NCBI GenBank assembly: GCA_036362985.1
Contig: JAYGXS010000006.1
Location: 10,852,391 to 10,916,390, forward strand
Length of the DNA: 64,000 nt
Direction of reading: 5' to 3'
DNA from: Ligula intestinalis
Taxonomy: Eukaryota > Platyhelminthes > Cestoda > Diphyllobothriidea > Diphyllobothriidae
The notes under the pieces were generated by a model that had not been told where the DNA came from, did not search any database, and saw nothing but the letters and a program-made list of their open reading frames with translations. This document shows positions 12,501 through 22,760 of the stretch, one piece after another (position 1 is the stretch's first letter; each line of letters starts with the position of its first letter). The position numbers were made by a program, and so were the translations under genes.

Positions 12501-15500
12501 GATCGACGCAGAGTCAAAACTTTATCAGGTACTGCAGCGTAATATTTCATCGCAGATAAATACCTTTGCAGCTTTTGAAAAAATATTTTTAATCAAACTT
12601 TTTGCAACAAATTTTAATTTCTAATAAGTACAATGGTGAATAATTATTTTCATATATAATAAATTGACAGAAAATTGTGCCACCTTAGGTGGAATGTGTT
12701 TGCATGACATACACCCAAGATATTGAAAAAAATGTAAATGCATAGTATTCGATGGTTCAGGCTGTGAGGAGAAAACTGCCTACTGGGTTCAAAATATGTA
12801 TAAACAGATAAGGCAATCTCAAAGAATGTTTGCGGTGGAGATTTATCTTTAAAAAACAGGCCTGATACGCTGTGATAATTTACGTGATGAAGCTTAATGA
12901 CGCGCGTTAACGCATAAAATAGACCCTGCTATTTGGTTATCGCTATATCGATGGCATATGCAGAGCATTCTCCGAGAAGCAATAAATATAGGTTATATTA
13001 AGACGGAGATACTGACTCATTTAAGGGTAATCTTCACGTCATCATTTAAAAATATAAATTTATTGAGCTAATGTGTGGCTTACAACTACTTCAATGAACA
13101 TTGTCCACAAAAATCATGGAAGCACAAAAGACTGGTCAACTGAATCTATTTTAATAGCAAACGTTTACAAAAGACTTTGATTCATGGTAATCAACAAAAC
13201 AATGCAGATTTCATACAGGTTCTCAAAAACGTACGATAACATCCTAGTTGCGAAAACTTTCTTACGAGAAAGTGCGATTGGCAACTGATAGAATAGCACA
13301 AATATTCTTATAAGACATATATGTTGCTTTCTTTTATCAAAAAAGTGCCCAAAATTGTTGCGTTTTCTTTTTTAGTTTTTGTGACTGAATCCCTAATTTT
13401 GGCAAACTATTAACAATCCTGATTTCACAGTTTCATTTTACCATTTTCGTTTAAATTTTATGACACCAAATATGCATACGATGTTAGCGTCCAGACGATT
13501 GCAAACGGTTCAGTTTTTAGCGGCAAAAAGTTATTTTGAAACGCAATTTAGTTCACGGCTGACTTTTAAAGTATTCTGTTTTCCACGCAATGTGATGGCA
13601 TTTACCATTAATAAGCAGTTAGCATATTAATATTTGTATTAACAACTAGACAAAAGTTTCTATTTTAAAGCTCTAATTATCACCTTTAGTCCAAGACGTT
13701 TGACTTATTATGACCTTAAAAAGTTGGCGTATTTAATGGTCAATTGTACCTTCAGGAAAAAGAGAGCATAACAAGTCTTTAAAGCTGCAACAACCATAAA
13801 TTCATAAAACTAAGGCGAACTCTGGATCTATCAATTGTTGTTGACTTTTCATTGTGGAAGTTTGTGGTTCAATCAAACCTCTAGGTGTCCTTTAATAATA
13901 CTTTTGACTTTAAAGCTGACAACGTAATGATATTTGGTGATTTAACATTTATTTAATTGACCGAATTGTGAAAAAAATCGCGGCGTCGGCGAACGCTGAA
14001 CCCACTAAGCAGGGAAGGCGTTTGCGCAACCAACGATAGGAAAATGGTTAAGGTTAAGTTCTGCTTGAATGTATTACACAAAATGCTTTCTCGTCGGTTA
14101 AGCGTACCCTTAGATGTAAAGCAACGAATTGTTTGCATCCGTAAAAGTTTTCGGAAGGGAAGCAGCCTACATACGGCGGTTCTAACCCAATTGATGCAAA
14201 CAACTAGAGCATGTTTTGAACCTAACTCTGCCGTGGTCACATTGGCTCCTTGTGTACACATTCCCCTTCCAAGTTGGTACCTTAGACGTCTTTCCCCGTT
14301 TTTTTAGTGCACAGAGCGTCTTAACTTATGTTATTGAGTAGCCTCTTCACCATTTCTTAGGCCCTTGTTGTTTGTAAAGATTTTCTGTATGAATTTGATT
14401 GGTAATTTCTCTTACGTGTTTCACTTAATGCAGTGAGAGGCAGCAGCTGAAGAGCTCGCTCGAAATATCATGGATCCAATAAATCCTGCTGTTATGCTTT
14501 CTTTAAGTTATCTTTAAATGCTTTTATCAACCACAGATATATTCGTGCCTTTTTTAAATTCCGGGGAAATTAATGTGAGGTAATCCTTCCGAACATATAT
14601 TTCTGGACAAGTTTAAATGTTTTTTTAAAATTTTAACGCTAAGCTTTTTACGAGTAGTTGTTCCGCTTGTTTGCTCGTTACTTCGCTGTTGGGCCGAAAC
14701 GTATGTTACTCTTGCTGCATCAGTTGCCCATGTAACTGACCAGAAGTTTCCATAAAGTTTCATATGCTGGCAACAGGCCTCAAAATTTCCGTAAACCTGC
14801 TGAAAAATCCTTGCAATAATGAGCTTTTCTCTGCTTTCTGCGGTGGATGAACCATTTAATGTAATAACTGAATAGAACAGCATTGCTACTCAAATACAAG
14901 CGTGATTTTGCTAGTCATTACAATGGACGTGCCTTTGAAAGCTGTAAAAATCTGTGTTATTTTGAACATCGAAACTTTACACAGACTTCAGAACTAATTA
15001 ACTCAGTCAGTCGTCTCATTATGCTGAATGCGAAGAATATTTCTTGACATATCCCTCATGCTTTTAAATGGTTTGCACTACGCTGACATTAGAAATCGCA
15101 CACAAATGCTATAAAAAACGAACCGCTTACCAAAGAACGTACATGGTTGTTAATTTTTAAGTGGTTGAACACGCATTGTCACAGTGTAATATGGAACGAA
15201 AAAAAGCCATATCGATAGCTGACGGTCATTATCGTAATGCAGCAATTTTAGAAGGTGGCATCTTCAGATTTCTGTCCAAATCTCTTGAATAAGTACATCT
15301 ACTTAATATATTTACTTAAATGGAAGAAATACTTTTCGAGAAAGCTGTGAAGTTGACATATTGAAGCTGAACGTCTACTGAAAAAGCGCATAGGGAACAA
15401 TTAAAGATCCATGAATGAAACTTATCCCTCGCAGTTTTGTCATGCAGCTGCATAGATTCGCCAGAACACGTGTCTGACCCATTAGTTATTATTTGTGTTG

Positions 15501-16826
15501 CCAGTGTGTCAAATAATGTTTTAAGATTCACTTCGTTTTGCCAAACATGAATGGCGTATGTGACAATGTGCAGTAGGTAGCGTAACTCCATGCCTGTTAA
15601 ATATTAAATTAAGATTACAATTTTTTTTCTTTGTATGACCATTCAGGAGGACAATTTTTTGCATTTACACAAGTTATCTGAGTAATTATCTCAAGGCAAT
15701 GTTAAAAAGCTACAGCAGCACTTTGTGGTCCAGCTGTTTTTTATGTTAACAATGTCCTTGACTGTTTATACAGTAGATTCATTATCTTATGCAACAGTGG
15801 CCAGAATTCTGAAATACGTTTTTTATTGAAACATATTTATTGCGAATGGTTGTAATAGAGATGATCATAAAGCCTAGTCTCAAAATATTTCAGACAACTC
15901 AAGATGCCGGCTTTATAACGAGCTTCTTTCTGGCTGCCAAGACCAAACATGTACTAAAAAGGTGACCACTCAATACGTATCCCTTTTTATTATTTATTTC
16001 GACTGCCTTTAAAGATTTAAAAATATTTTTTTGGAAAAAATGCACGAAGAAAACATTTCTTGTATTCTTTTGGTAGAAAATTACGCCTTCTTTATATTTT
16101 ATACTTAAAGAAATGGAACATTTCAAGTTAAAAATAACTGAAGAATTTGCCGAATAATTTTGAAATCTAGTGACTACTGCACTGGAAATCAAGGCTTATT
16201 AACTGCGCACTGTGTACTTCCTGTTAAGAGAAAAAAATTATTTGCCTACAGCTTGAGGAAAATCTAACATAGCTCTCATCAAATATTGCAGTAGATGTTG
16301 ACCATGCTTTATGCAGTAAAGGCAGCATTAACAAATGACGGATACGGTGCTCTCTGAATAAACACCTGAAAGTTGGAAAAAAGCTCATTATTAGAATTAT
16401 TTTCAAACATAAGATACCATTTTTAAGGATACAATTAAGAGGAAGCGTAATTTTTGTAATTTTGAAAAAATTCCCATATTTTAAACAGTGCAGTGCAGTA
16501 TTGCTCTGCGAGTGAGTTTATGACTTTGAAACAAAGCACACGTGTGGTTAACTGCCGCATATGCTGGCAAGAGTTTGGGCGGGTGCAACATTACCTCTGC
16601 GTGCGGAACGCACACACAATTTACCGCGTCGGCAGTTAACACACACCTGTACGCTTTGATTATCACAAGCATTATTTATAACGATTATAAACGTTGGCGA
16701 ATTTGTACTTACAATGAAGCCGTTGTACCACTGTTTGATCTGCTTCTTTGTAAAATGTGTGTTGCTCATCAAAAATTCCAAGTCTTCTTTGGGAAGCTTC
16801 TTCCTTGATGTCAGGGCATTTCCCAT
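3401..16826 (-). CDS. Neuronal calcium sensor / visinin-like EF-hand protein (three-exon gene)
   Basis: The joined exons 16826-16713, 10226-9954 and 3589-3401 encode 191 residues, the usual length for neuronal calcium sensor (recoverin/hippocalcin/VILIP/NCS-1) proteins. Seen: an N-terminal MGNALTS, where Gly2 suits N-myristoylation; KQWYNGFI followed by RDCPSGQLS, the degenerate first EF-hand with the family's Cys-Pro; and three canonical calcium loops, [12 protein letters not shown] (about 76-87), [12 protein letters not shown] (112-123) and [12 protein letters not shown] (158-169). Both introns have GT-AG borders, are phase 0, and rejoin conserved family sequence exactly (NGFI/RDCPSG and VEIIR/AIYSML). 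Known of the family: calcium-dependent membrane-associating regulators of neuronal signalling. Inferred: a functional single-copy gene. The orthologue subclass (VILIP, hippocalcin or NCS-1) is uncertain because the sequence is diverged. Confidence 0.93.
3926..4020 (-). repeat. Inverted repeat arm, 3' end of group B PLE
   Basis: Reverse complement of 4963-5056 with a handful of mismatches and one extra A. On the minus strand it contains the hammerhead-like core (CTGAGGA ... GAAA) between about 3930 and 3982. Confidence 0.85.
4329..4976 (-). pseudogene. PLE group B reverse transcriptase C-terminus plus GIY-YIG endonuclease
   Basis: An open frame of 215 codons. It shows the RT-end motif [11 protein letters not shown], the thumb region ([30 protein letters not shown]) and the GIY-YIG signature [20 protein letters not shown] near residues 168-187. 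The first methionine codon (4974-4976) lies inside the inverted arm 4963-5056, so it is not the natural start: the RT catalytic domain is missing by 5' truncation. The sequence after RSPRSSFT is cut short compared with the 40.3-kb copy, where the domain continues with SEHILDNSHSVDPKTSF. Retroelement relic; no host role is evident. Confidence 0.8.
4963..5056 (+). repeat. Inverted repeat arm at 5' end of group B PLE
   Basis: Reverse complement of 3926-4020. It brings a plus-strand copy of the 3'-end hammerhead-like motif (5000-5053) to the 5' side of the element. Confidence 0.85.
5000..5053 (+). ncRNA. Hammerhead ribozyme-like motif, group B PLE
   Basis: Core CTGAGGA at 5008-5014, GAAA at 5023-5026, then a TGGTACCA palindrome and an AATC cleavage triplet context ending at 5045. 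Stem I pairs GTTGTA (5001-5006) with TACAGC (5047-5052 side), with one mismatch at the base. Stem II is poor (GCTCTCCC). A partner copy lies in the opposite arm. Confidence 0.5.
5058..9953 (-). other. Remainder of intron 2, no gene recognised
   Basis: AT-rich intron sequence. A 144-codon plus-strand frame at 9197-9631 and its antisense frame have no recognisable family motif. The intron ends with GTGAGT at 9953-9948. Confidence 0.6.
9954..10226 (-). CDS. Calcium-sensor gene, coding exon 2
   Basis: Ninety-one codons from RDCPSGQ to VEIIR, phase 0 at both ends. Acceptor CTGTAG ends at 10227 and donor GTGAGT starts at 9953. It encodes degenerate EF-hand 1 and complete EF-hands 2 and 3. Reading the +1 frame gives only a shadow frame. 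Confidence 0.93.
10761..10784 (+). repeat. Direct repeat flanking group A PLE (left)
   Basis: Twenty-four bases matching 12043-12066 at 22 positions by eye. Possible long target-site duplication of the group A insertion. Confidence 0.45.
10841..11686 (+). pseudogene. PLE group A: RT thumb and GIY-YIG endonuclease, one in-frame TGA
   Basis: A single frame of 282 codons is open except for TGA at 11030-11032. N-terminal part: [18 protein letters not shown], then [18 protein letters not shown], typical of the region after the RT palm. After the stop the frame continues [12 protein letters not shown]. The GIY-YIG domain follows ([28 protein letters not shown]) with a downstream His-containing segment ([13 protein letters not shown]). 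The tail is proline-rich. The catalytic RT palm is missing by 5' truncation. Known for PLEs: RT plus GIY-YIG nuclease drive target-primed insertion. Inferred: a dead copy with a long-preserved frame. Confidence 0.85.
11801..11846 (+). ncRNA. Type I hammerhead ribozyme motif, group A PLE 3' region
   Basis: Canonical core: CTGATGA (11808-11814), stem II GAattaTC (11815-11822), GAAA (11823-11826). Stem III is AACA/TGTT (11826-11829 with 11836-11839) closed by a six-base loop. Predicted cleavage is after C11840, and stem I is GGC/GCC (11805-11807 with 11841-11843). All invariant core bases are present. It lies about 115 bp after the PLE stop codon, where PLE hammerheads are known to occur. Stem I is short, so activity is uncertain. 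Confidence 0.65.
12043..12066 (+). repeat. Direct repeat flanking group A PLE (right)
   Basis: Partner of 10761-10784 with two mismatches. Confidence 0.45.
12235..12420 (-). mobile_element. Possible group D PLE 3' end
   Basis: Plus-strand CTGACGTTTCGG at 12255-12266 matches the outer-end motif of the group D elements at 55.3 and 37.4 kb. On the minus strand it reads CCGAAACGTCAG preceded by a short stem (GATAA/TTATC). No coding remnant was recognised, so only the terminal motif supports it. Confidence 0.35.
12421..14035 (-). other. Intron 1 sequence, no gene recognised
   Basis: AT-rich, short frames only, no repeat copy recognised within the window. Confidence 0.6.
14040..14495 (+). mobile_element. 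Group B PLE 3' fragment with hammerhead, intron 1
   Basis: The segment near 14165-14205 resembles the C-terminal end of group B coding sequence (compare 40437-40478 and the minus strand near 25300). The 3' untranslated part (14340-14495) aligns by eye with 40630-40760 and 46180-46316, including CACTTAATGCAG, the hammerhead and an AATAAATCCTGC terminus. 5' truncated and antisense to the host gene. Confidence 0.6.
14439..14493 (+). ncRNA. Type I hammerhead-like ribozyme, group B PLE terminus
   Basis: Stem I pairs GGCAGCAG (14439-14446) with CTGCTGTT (14486-14493): eight pairs, two of them G-U. Core CTGAAGA at 14447-14453, GAAA at 14462-14465, cleavage context AATC ending at 14485. Between GAAA and the cleavage site is the 8-bp palindrome TGGATCCA, which fits a stem III formed between two copies rather than within one. 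Stem II (GCTCGCTC) has only one canonical closing pair. Confidence 0.6.
14500..15885 (-). other. Intron 1 sequence, no gene recognised
   Basis: Short frames only; no motif or repeat recognised. Confidence 0.55.
15890..16425 (+). repeat. Unclassified interspersed repeat R (copy 1, intron 1)
   Basis: Aligns by eye through most of its length with 51890-52510 (for example ACGAGCTTC, TAGAAAATTACGC, CTGCGCACT, TTTATGCAGTA), diverged with small gaps. No coding potential. The 52-kb copy sits within a large inverted repeat; this copy lacks the right-hand arm. Confidence 0.6.
16713..16826 (-). CDS. Calcium-sensor gene, coding exon 1 (start exon)
   Basis: Thirty-eight codons, [10 protein letters not shown] to KQWYNGFI, with donor GTAAGT at 16712-16707. 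The MG start and the helix preceding WYNGF are diagnostic of the neuronal calcium sensor family. The start was chosen because Gly2 is the conserved myristoylation site. Confidence 0.92.
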
Positions 16827-16851
16827 TACTAAAAATGGAAAATGGATAGAT
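16827..16851 (-). promoter_or_regulatory. Splice acceptor two bases before the start codon
   Basis: On the minus strand a pyrimidine-rich tract (ATCTATCCATTTTCCATTTT) ends in TAG at 16829-16831, leaving only TA before ATG at 16826. This implies either an upstream non-coding exon or a trans-spliced leader. Confidence 0.6.
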
Positions 16852-19800
16852 CAAAAGAAGCGGCTGTTTTAACTATTGTACACTGTCTTTGTCGCACGTG
16901 ACGTAACAATTGTTTGTCAAGCGTAACTTGTTGTATTAATGTAATAAAAACCCAGATAAGAACGGATATTAGTTCACGTTTTATTTGCTTTAAACTAATA
17001 AGGACAGAAAGCATACAATTCACAAGTATCGATTCTATTCTACTTAACCGATACATAATGCCTGGAAATGAAACTTTGTCAATTTATTTATATATTGCTG
17101 CATGATTCCACCCTATTTTAAGTAAATATATAATAGAAATGGTTACTGAATATATTTCTACTGATTTGAGCAATGAGTTCAATGGAAAAATGAAGAGGGA
17201 AAACGGTGTGGTTTGAGGGGCCATTTTACTACTTAATGGAAACTCTATATTCCAGAACTCAGTCAAATATTGTTTGAGTTTATTAGAGATCCTACACTCA
17301 CATGACCTTATTAAGATTTTGTACAATTAAAATGGCAGGACGTTGATATTATCTTGACGAAAAATGCATTAAGGACTTGCTGTACGAAAAGATCTTCTGT
17401 ATTTATGCTAAGTGGACAAACATATTTATCAAGAGCAACCATGATTATTAAGTTATCTTGCATCCACAAAATGTATCTCAATGCATACAAATATATTATT
17501 TATCTAGCTTTTTCTGACATAAACGACAAACCCTTATTTAGTACCTCTAGACCTCAAAAAAGCTGTCGTTAACGTTAAATTAAGTTTTTGCTCTTTTCAG
17601 AGTTTTACCAATGTTAGACCAAACCGAAACGATGAGATATTTTTAACGTTTTCTACGAAAACAGAAGACTGTGTCATTAACGCTCGTAGCATATATAATT
17701 ACATGTAGCCAAAATGTCGGGGCCTAAGCAATTTTAAAGTTAACGTTTGATTAAAAACAAAATTGTATTGTCCAATTAATTTAGAATTGGCTATCTTTTA
17801 ACAGGCAAACAGAAGTAGGCTTCAGGCCATGAATTCATGAGTGCAGGCATAGTTTATTCTAATATTCAAAAGAAGTATGTGTTTTGCATCTGTATAGCAC
17901 TTCCAACTTTCTTACAAATATTATGACCTCTGTATCAATTTAGGTTCAATGAAGTGACATTCTTCCCAAGTTTTAATGCCTTTCAACCCCAAGCAATATA
18001 TTCTGATTTAGAAAATATTTTAAGGACAACATTAAAATACAACATAGTACGCCGATCAAAATAATGCTCATATCGGAATCATATTGAATAACCAGAGGTT
18101 TTATTTGCCTCCTTTGTAAAAACGCATCGGCCTCGGGGAATTTGGACCCATGCCAGCATGGCGAAGGCTTGAATTATCCAAATGAGCTGTGTTGTCACCA
18201 CGGAGAGTTGTGAGTTTAATCACACTTGAATCAATTTACCCACCCAGCTTAGCACAATTTATGCAATGCACTTTTTGCAATACATTTATTTGACTGTCCA
18301 ATAGGAAAGGCAGTCAACTAAGTATGCACCAGACGACTTCCGAGTACAAAAAAAGGCGCTTTTTACTATGTATTGGATATATAGATACATAAGAAAACAA
18401 TATAACGTGCGGAACTTTGTCCAAGTAGACATTTAAGAGATATCTTAAACGTAAGATAATGGGTCTAACAAATCTTGGTGCTCATTACAGATTTGGCGCC
18501 TTGTTGGTGATGCTGGCTTTTATGCAACTTCTGATATTCAGCAAAGCAATTTGGGTTATATTGATCATAAAATTGGCTCTATATAAAAGATACTGAAATG
18601 CAGACACCAAAAGGAAAAATACTTTGTAGTTATTGATTTGTGCAGTGGAAATATACAACCGCATCACTTTCCACTTGGAGTACCCTGAGAATTTTCACAA
18701 CGAAAGTTACATAGGTGAGATCTCACGGCCGCTACCTGCTAATATATTAAACACATCGATGCGCAGAGTCATCTCTTTGTAGTGTGTCGTCACCAAACAC
18801 AGCTTCATGTAAGTTGGCCAAAGGACAAACCTGTGTTAGTCGCATCATGCAGTCAATGCAGCATTGCAGCATTTTGTAGGTGTTAACCCCTCAGGAATGA
18901 TATTTAATATCGCGAGGACTTCTTTAAAATACAAAGTCGTCATTCAACTTTGCATAAAAATGAAATGTATGTTGTTGTCATCTCATCGAAACAAAACGGA
19001 ATGTGTAGGCCTTGTGAAAAAAATATGTTAATTCCTCCTTGTTTATTTAAGTTTTATAGCGTACACCTAAAGCTGTAGACGGATAATAGCCTACTGCGAT
19101 TAACCATTTTTCTCTCATTCTCATATGTCTTACGCACCAATCATTTGAAAGCTTCTACACATGGAGTAAATGGTCATCAAAAGAGATTTGTAACTAAATG
19201 TTTAGATTTCATTGACAACAGTTACTGTCGTGCTAACCTCCAAGCCTTTGTGGGCATATGTAGCTTTTAGGTAAGAATTCAGTTTCAAATATATTCCATC
19301 AGAAGGAGTTTCAATGTGACGGTTAAATAATCATGACATTGTGTTGTTTTTTTTTGCGTGGATATTTGGGTGCACTAACGATTTATCTTATCACATTATT
19401 TCAGCTACTTTGGGGACAACGCTATTAGAAGAATAAAAACGTGCACTAATGTGCAGATAATTTTCCACATTTGATATTTTAGATCGTTTAACCAGTTCGA
19501 ATTGTGTTTCATTGCGCAGTCAATTGTGTACAATATAAATAAAAAGAAGTGAATAATCTTGCTCGTAGTTTTATTTTACCACATGAGTAGACTTTTTTCT
19601 GAAAAAGAAACATGCTGACAGTAAAAGTTTGTTATTTTATGTTTACACTTCGATACAGTGTTCTGCTTTGCGGCAATAGATCTGTTGGTAAATATTCGAA
19701 TACATTAATATTTCTCATTTAACCTACTGAACTTAACTATTTCCTTACTTTGTAAGGAAAAAATTGGTCAATCCTGCTTTTATTTGAAGATTATAAAATT

Positions 19801-21840
19801 GTGGGGGCGTGAATAAGCGTGCTTGTTAACGACCCCTTTGAATCATTATTTATGCTCACATAGTTAGTCTTATTTTATTAGATAACTGACGAATAGTAAC
19901 CAATATTAATAAATTATAAGTTATAAAACCAACATATAATATATTCTAGTGTGGACCGTAAATATCGATTCCGGTGGACATATCACTGTGTAAGGATATC
20001 TTATATTTAAAAAAAACATACTATTCCTTCAATTATAAACATTTCAGACAAATTTCAAAGAGCTTGAAAACAAATTTGTGAATCCATGTACCTTGCAACT
20101 GTGCTTGGATCTACTCCAACATTTATAGGATAATGACTTTAATTACCCAACGATCCTTTGCGCCAAGGGGAGTTACGTTTTTTGTTTTGCAAAACATTTC
20201 TAGATGCAAAATTATACGGAATTATAAGTACTTACACAGAATTAGTTGTCGTAGTACAACCTTAGGACAGTTTTATTATTTTTAGGAATATACTGACAAT
20301 TTCCTTAAAAAAAGTCAAATAGTTAGCTCCTAAACGACACGCATATATGCTTTTAAGAATTATTTTAAAATCACACCATAAAGTGGATTGAAAATAATTG
20401 ATAATGTGCTAGTACTTACCAAGAATATATTTTAACACATATGTTTTATGCTAATATCGTAAAAAACCATGGTTATTAGAAACGATATCTTTTAAGTGTG
20501 CATTCAAGTGTTGTACAAACACCCTACTGTTCATTTCTTCTGGGCTCAGACTTATATTAATTTCCAAGAATCTGTTCTATATCTTAGGGAATTGCTGCGA
20601 TGATGGTTGGTGTGATTGGTTTTATTTTTATTTTATACTTTAAATGTACACTGTGCCAACCTTATGATGTTTGCGAGGTCACGTTGTGTGCTTAATCGTT
20701 TGAGTTCCACTATTGTCACTGTCCTCCTCAGCTTTTTTGAAAAGTATCAGATAGTGGACACACAACTTCCTAGCATCACTAAACGGAGACCATTAGTATC
20801 TAAAACGTAAATATTTGATAGCCACCTTGGCAGTATCACTTCCCAACCTCTAAGAAACCGTTTTAATAGTTGGAATTTAGTTATCTTCCATATCATTCGA
20901 ATAACCTAATTTTTCCCATTGATTGCAATAAAAATTCAACCTTGATATTGTTTGAACATTTTCACTACACTAGCCAATAAATTCTGAAGAAACTATCACT
21001 GAAGCTCATAACCTAAACGAATTTTTTTTCTAAACAAATGTTGTAAGTCTAAAACATTACTGAATAATACCTCCAGGGACACAAGTTTTGTCTATTTCCA
21101 CACATGCAATAAGAAAAATCTCAAGTGAAGTAACGATGGTTCAAAAACAAATTTCAGTTTATATGGTGACAAAGAAGTTGAAAACTCCAAATCAGAGAAA
21201 TAATTCGATGCCTAGCGCAAAAAGAGGAGGAATACTTCAGAGCACTCAAATTTCATTCAATATGTGGACAGTTGCAACAGGGAGTTGATTAACGACTCAC
21301 GTACTATATGACCTTTGGACGACAAATAAGATTGAGATGTCGATTTGAGAACAGACTTTTCGATTTTGGTCGCCTGTAGCTGGTTACCCTTAAGCACCCG
21401 AATTGTCGTCTTTGGTCAGCAGAAAATTATGGTTTCGTCAGCAGAGAGATAACGTACGCTGTATCCATCAATTTGTTTGCAAGCTGGCTGGCACAAGGAC
21501 TGTTTATTCGCCCGCAGAAAATCAACAGAGTTCACTGGAAGACAGCGCAACCACGATTTGTCGTCCTTGGCGCGTAATTATGTTAAAAGTGTTTCCGTGT
21601 CCCTGGCAGCCACTTAAAAGCCTGTCAAATTGACAAAAGAGCACAAGCCCACAAATGCTCAATCTATCGCTCTCGGCAGTTCTACAGCACCTCCGCGCTT
21701 TTTGGGGCAGGTACTTCAACAGGAAGCTGGGTGATTGAATATGGAAGAGAAAAAATACAGCAGAGTAAAGGCAGGTCCGTAAATAGCGACGATGACGGTG
21801 GCGGTAGAGGGAATGGACGTGCGGAGAAAAATGATGGCGA
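16852..21840. other. Upstream/intergenic region, no gene recognised
   Basis: Five kilobases of AT-rich DNA with only short frames. The promoter and any 5' non-coding exon of the calcium-sensor gene should be here or further right but cannot be placed. Confidence 0.6.
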
Positions 21841-21844
21841 GTGA

Positions 21845-21860
21845 GAGAGAGAGAGAGGGG
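21845..21860. repeat. (GA)n microsatellite
   Basis: About seven GA units followed by a short G run. Confidence 0.8.
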
Positions 21861-22084
21861 AGAAAGTTAGAGTCCGACGCGAGCGCGCGCTTGTGCACGC
21901 GTAGTCTTGCCTAGACTGGCTGTCTGCCCAACTGAGTTCTATCTTTCACTTTCCCCTCCTTCCCCCCGCCAACCTCCCCTTATTGCATCGATCCGCCTCA
22001 GTCCATGTCTACGGACCAATCAGAAAACTCCAAAAATGCCTACATCGCACTCACACGGGAGCAGAAGCACATTATACAAGGACG

Positions 22085-22760
22085 GTTTACTCACTCCGTG
22101 AGGAAGACAAACGTTGTCCTTATCGCTGTAGATAAGGCTAGGTTGTAGGCGATAAATTTTCGACAATAATGATGTCATCGGCAACGTGTAGACAGTTAAC
22201 CATGAAAACAGTCAGCCGAGAAAAAATGAGTTGGCATTTTAGGGCCTAATTTTGAAGCGTAGATCAGCAATTTTTTGGGACCATTGGGTCCATACAAATG
22301 CCAACCAAAATATCCAGAATGTATTTTAGGTCATTACTTGTCTCTGTAGCTTCAAGCTCATTGCAACCTCAACAGTTAAGTCTAGGATGACGGTTTGTTT
22401 TCGCTTTACTAAAGTTTTAAGCATTATCTTGGAACATTTTAAGACAACTGGCAGCGATTTGGTGGTTGGCAATTTCAACTGCAAAAAGACCTCGGTAGAG
22501 ATGTGAACAAGAACACGCTAGGTAAATATACAGAAGATGGTTAACGAATACATTGTGTTGCACTTCAACTCACGCCTATCCTCGACAGTCGTTTTAAAGA
22601 TAAATGTATTTTTGTAGTGAAGTTTCATAAATAACGGTCGATATGTCAACAATGACGGAGAAGGACATTGTTCAAGATTTGGATCTCTTATTCCTACTGA
22701 CTGGATGTTGGTGGTTGTGTTAGTCTGGGGATAAAGTATGGTTAGGTCTGTACTCAGATA
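22085..22760 (+). pseudogene. Possible decayed PLE reverse transcriptase (N-terminal half)
   Basis: The frame at 22098-22135 gives VRKTNVVLIAVDKARL, resembling the PLE motif IVIPADKGR (seen intact at 55.86 kb). Further on, 22435-22475 gives LEHFKTTGSDLVV (compare FLEKLKGV...DIMVSFD), and near 22632 NNGRYVNN resembles the NNGKLYRQ segment at 39.51 kb. Many stops and shifts. The spacing and order fit a PLE palm domain, but each match is weak. Confidence 0.35.
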
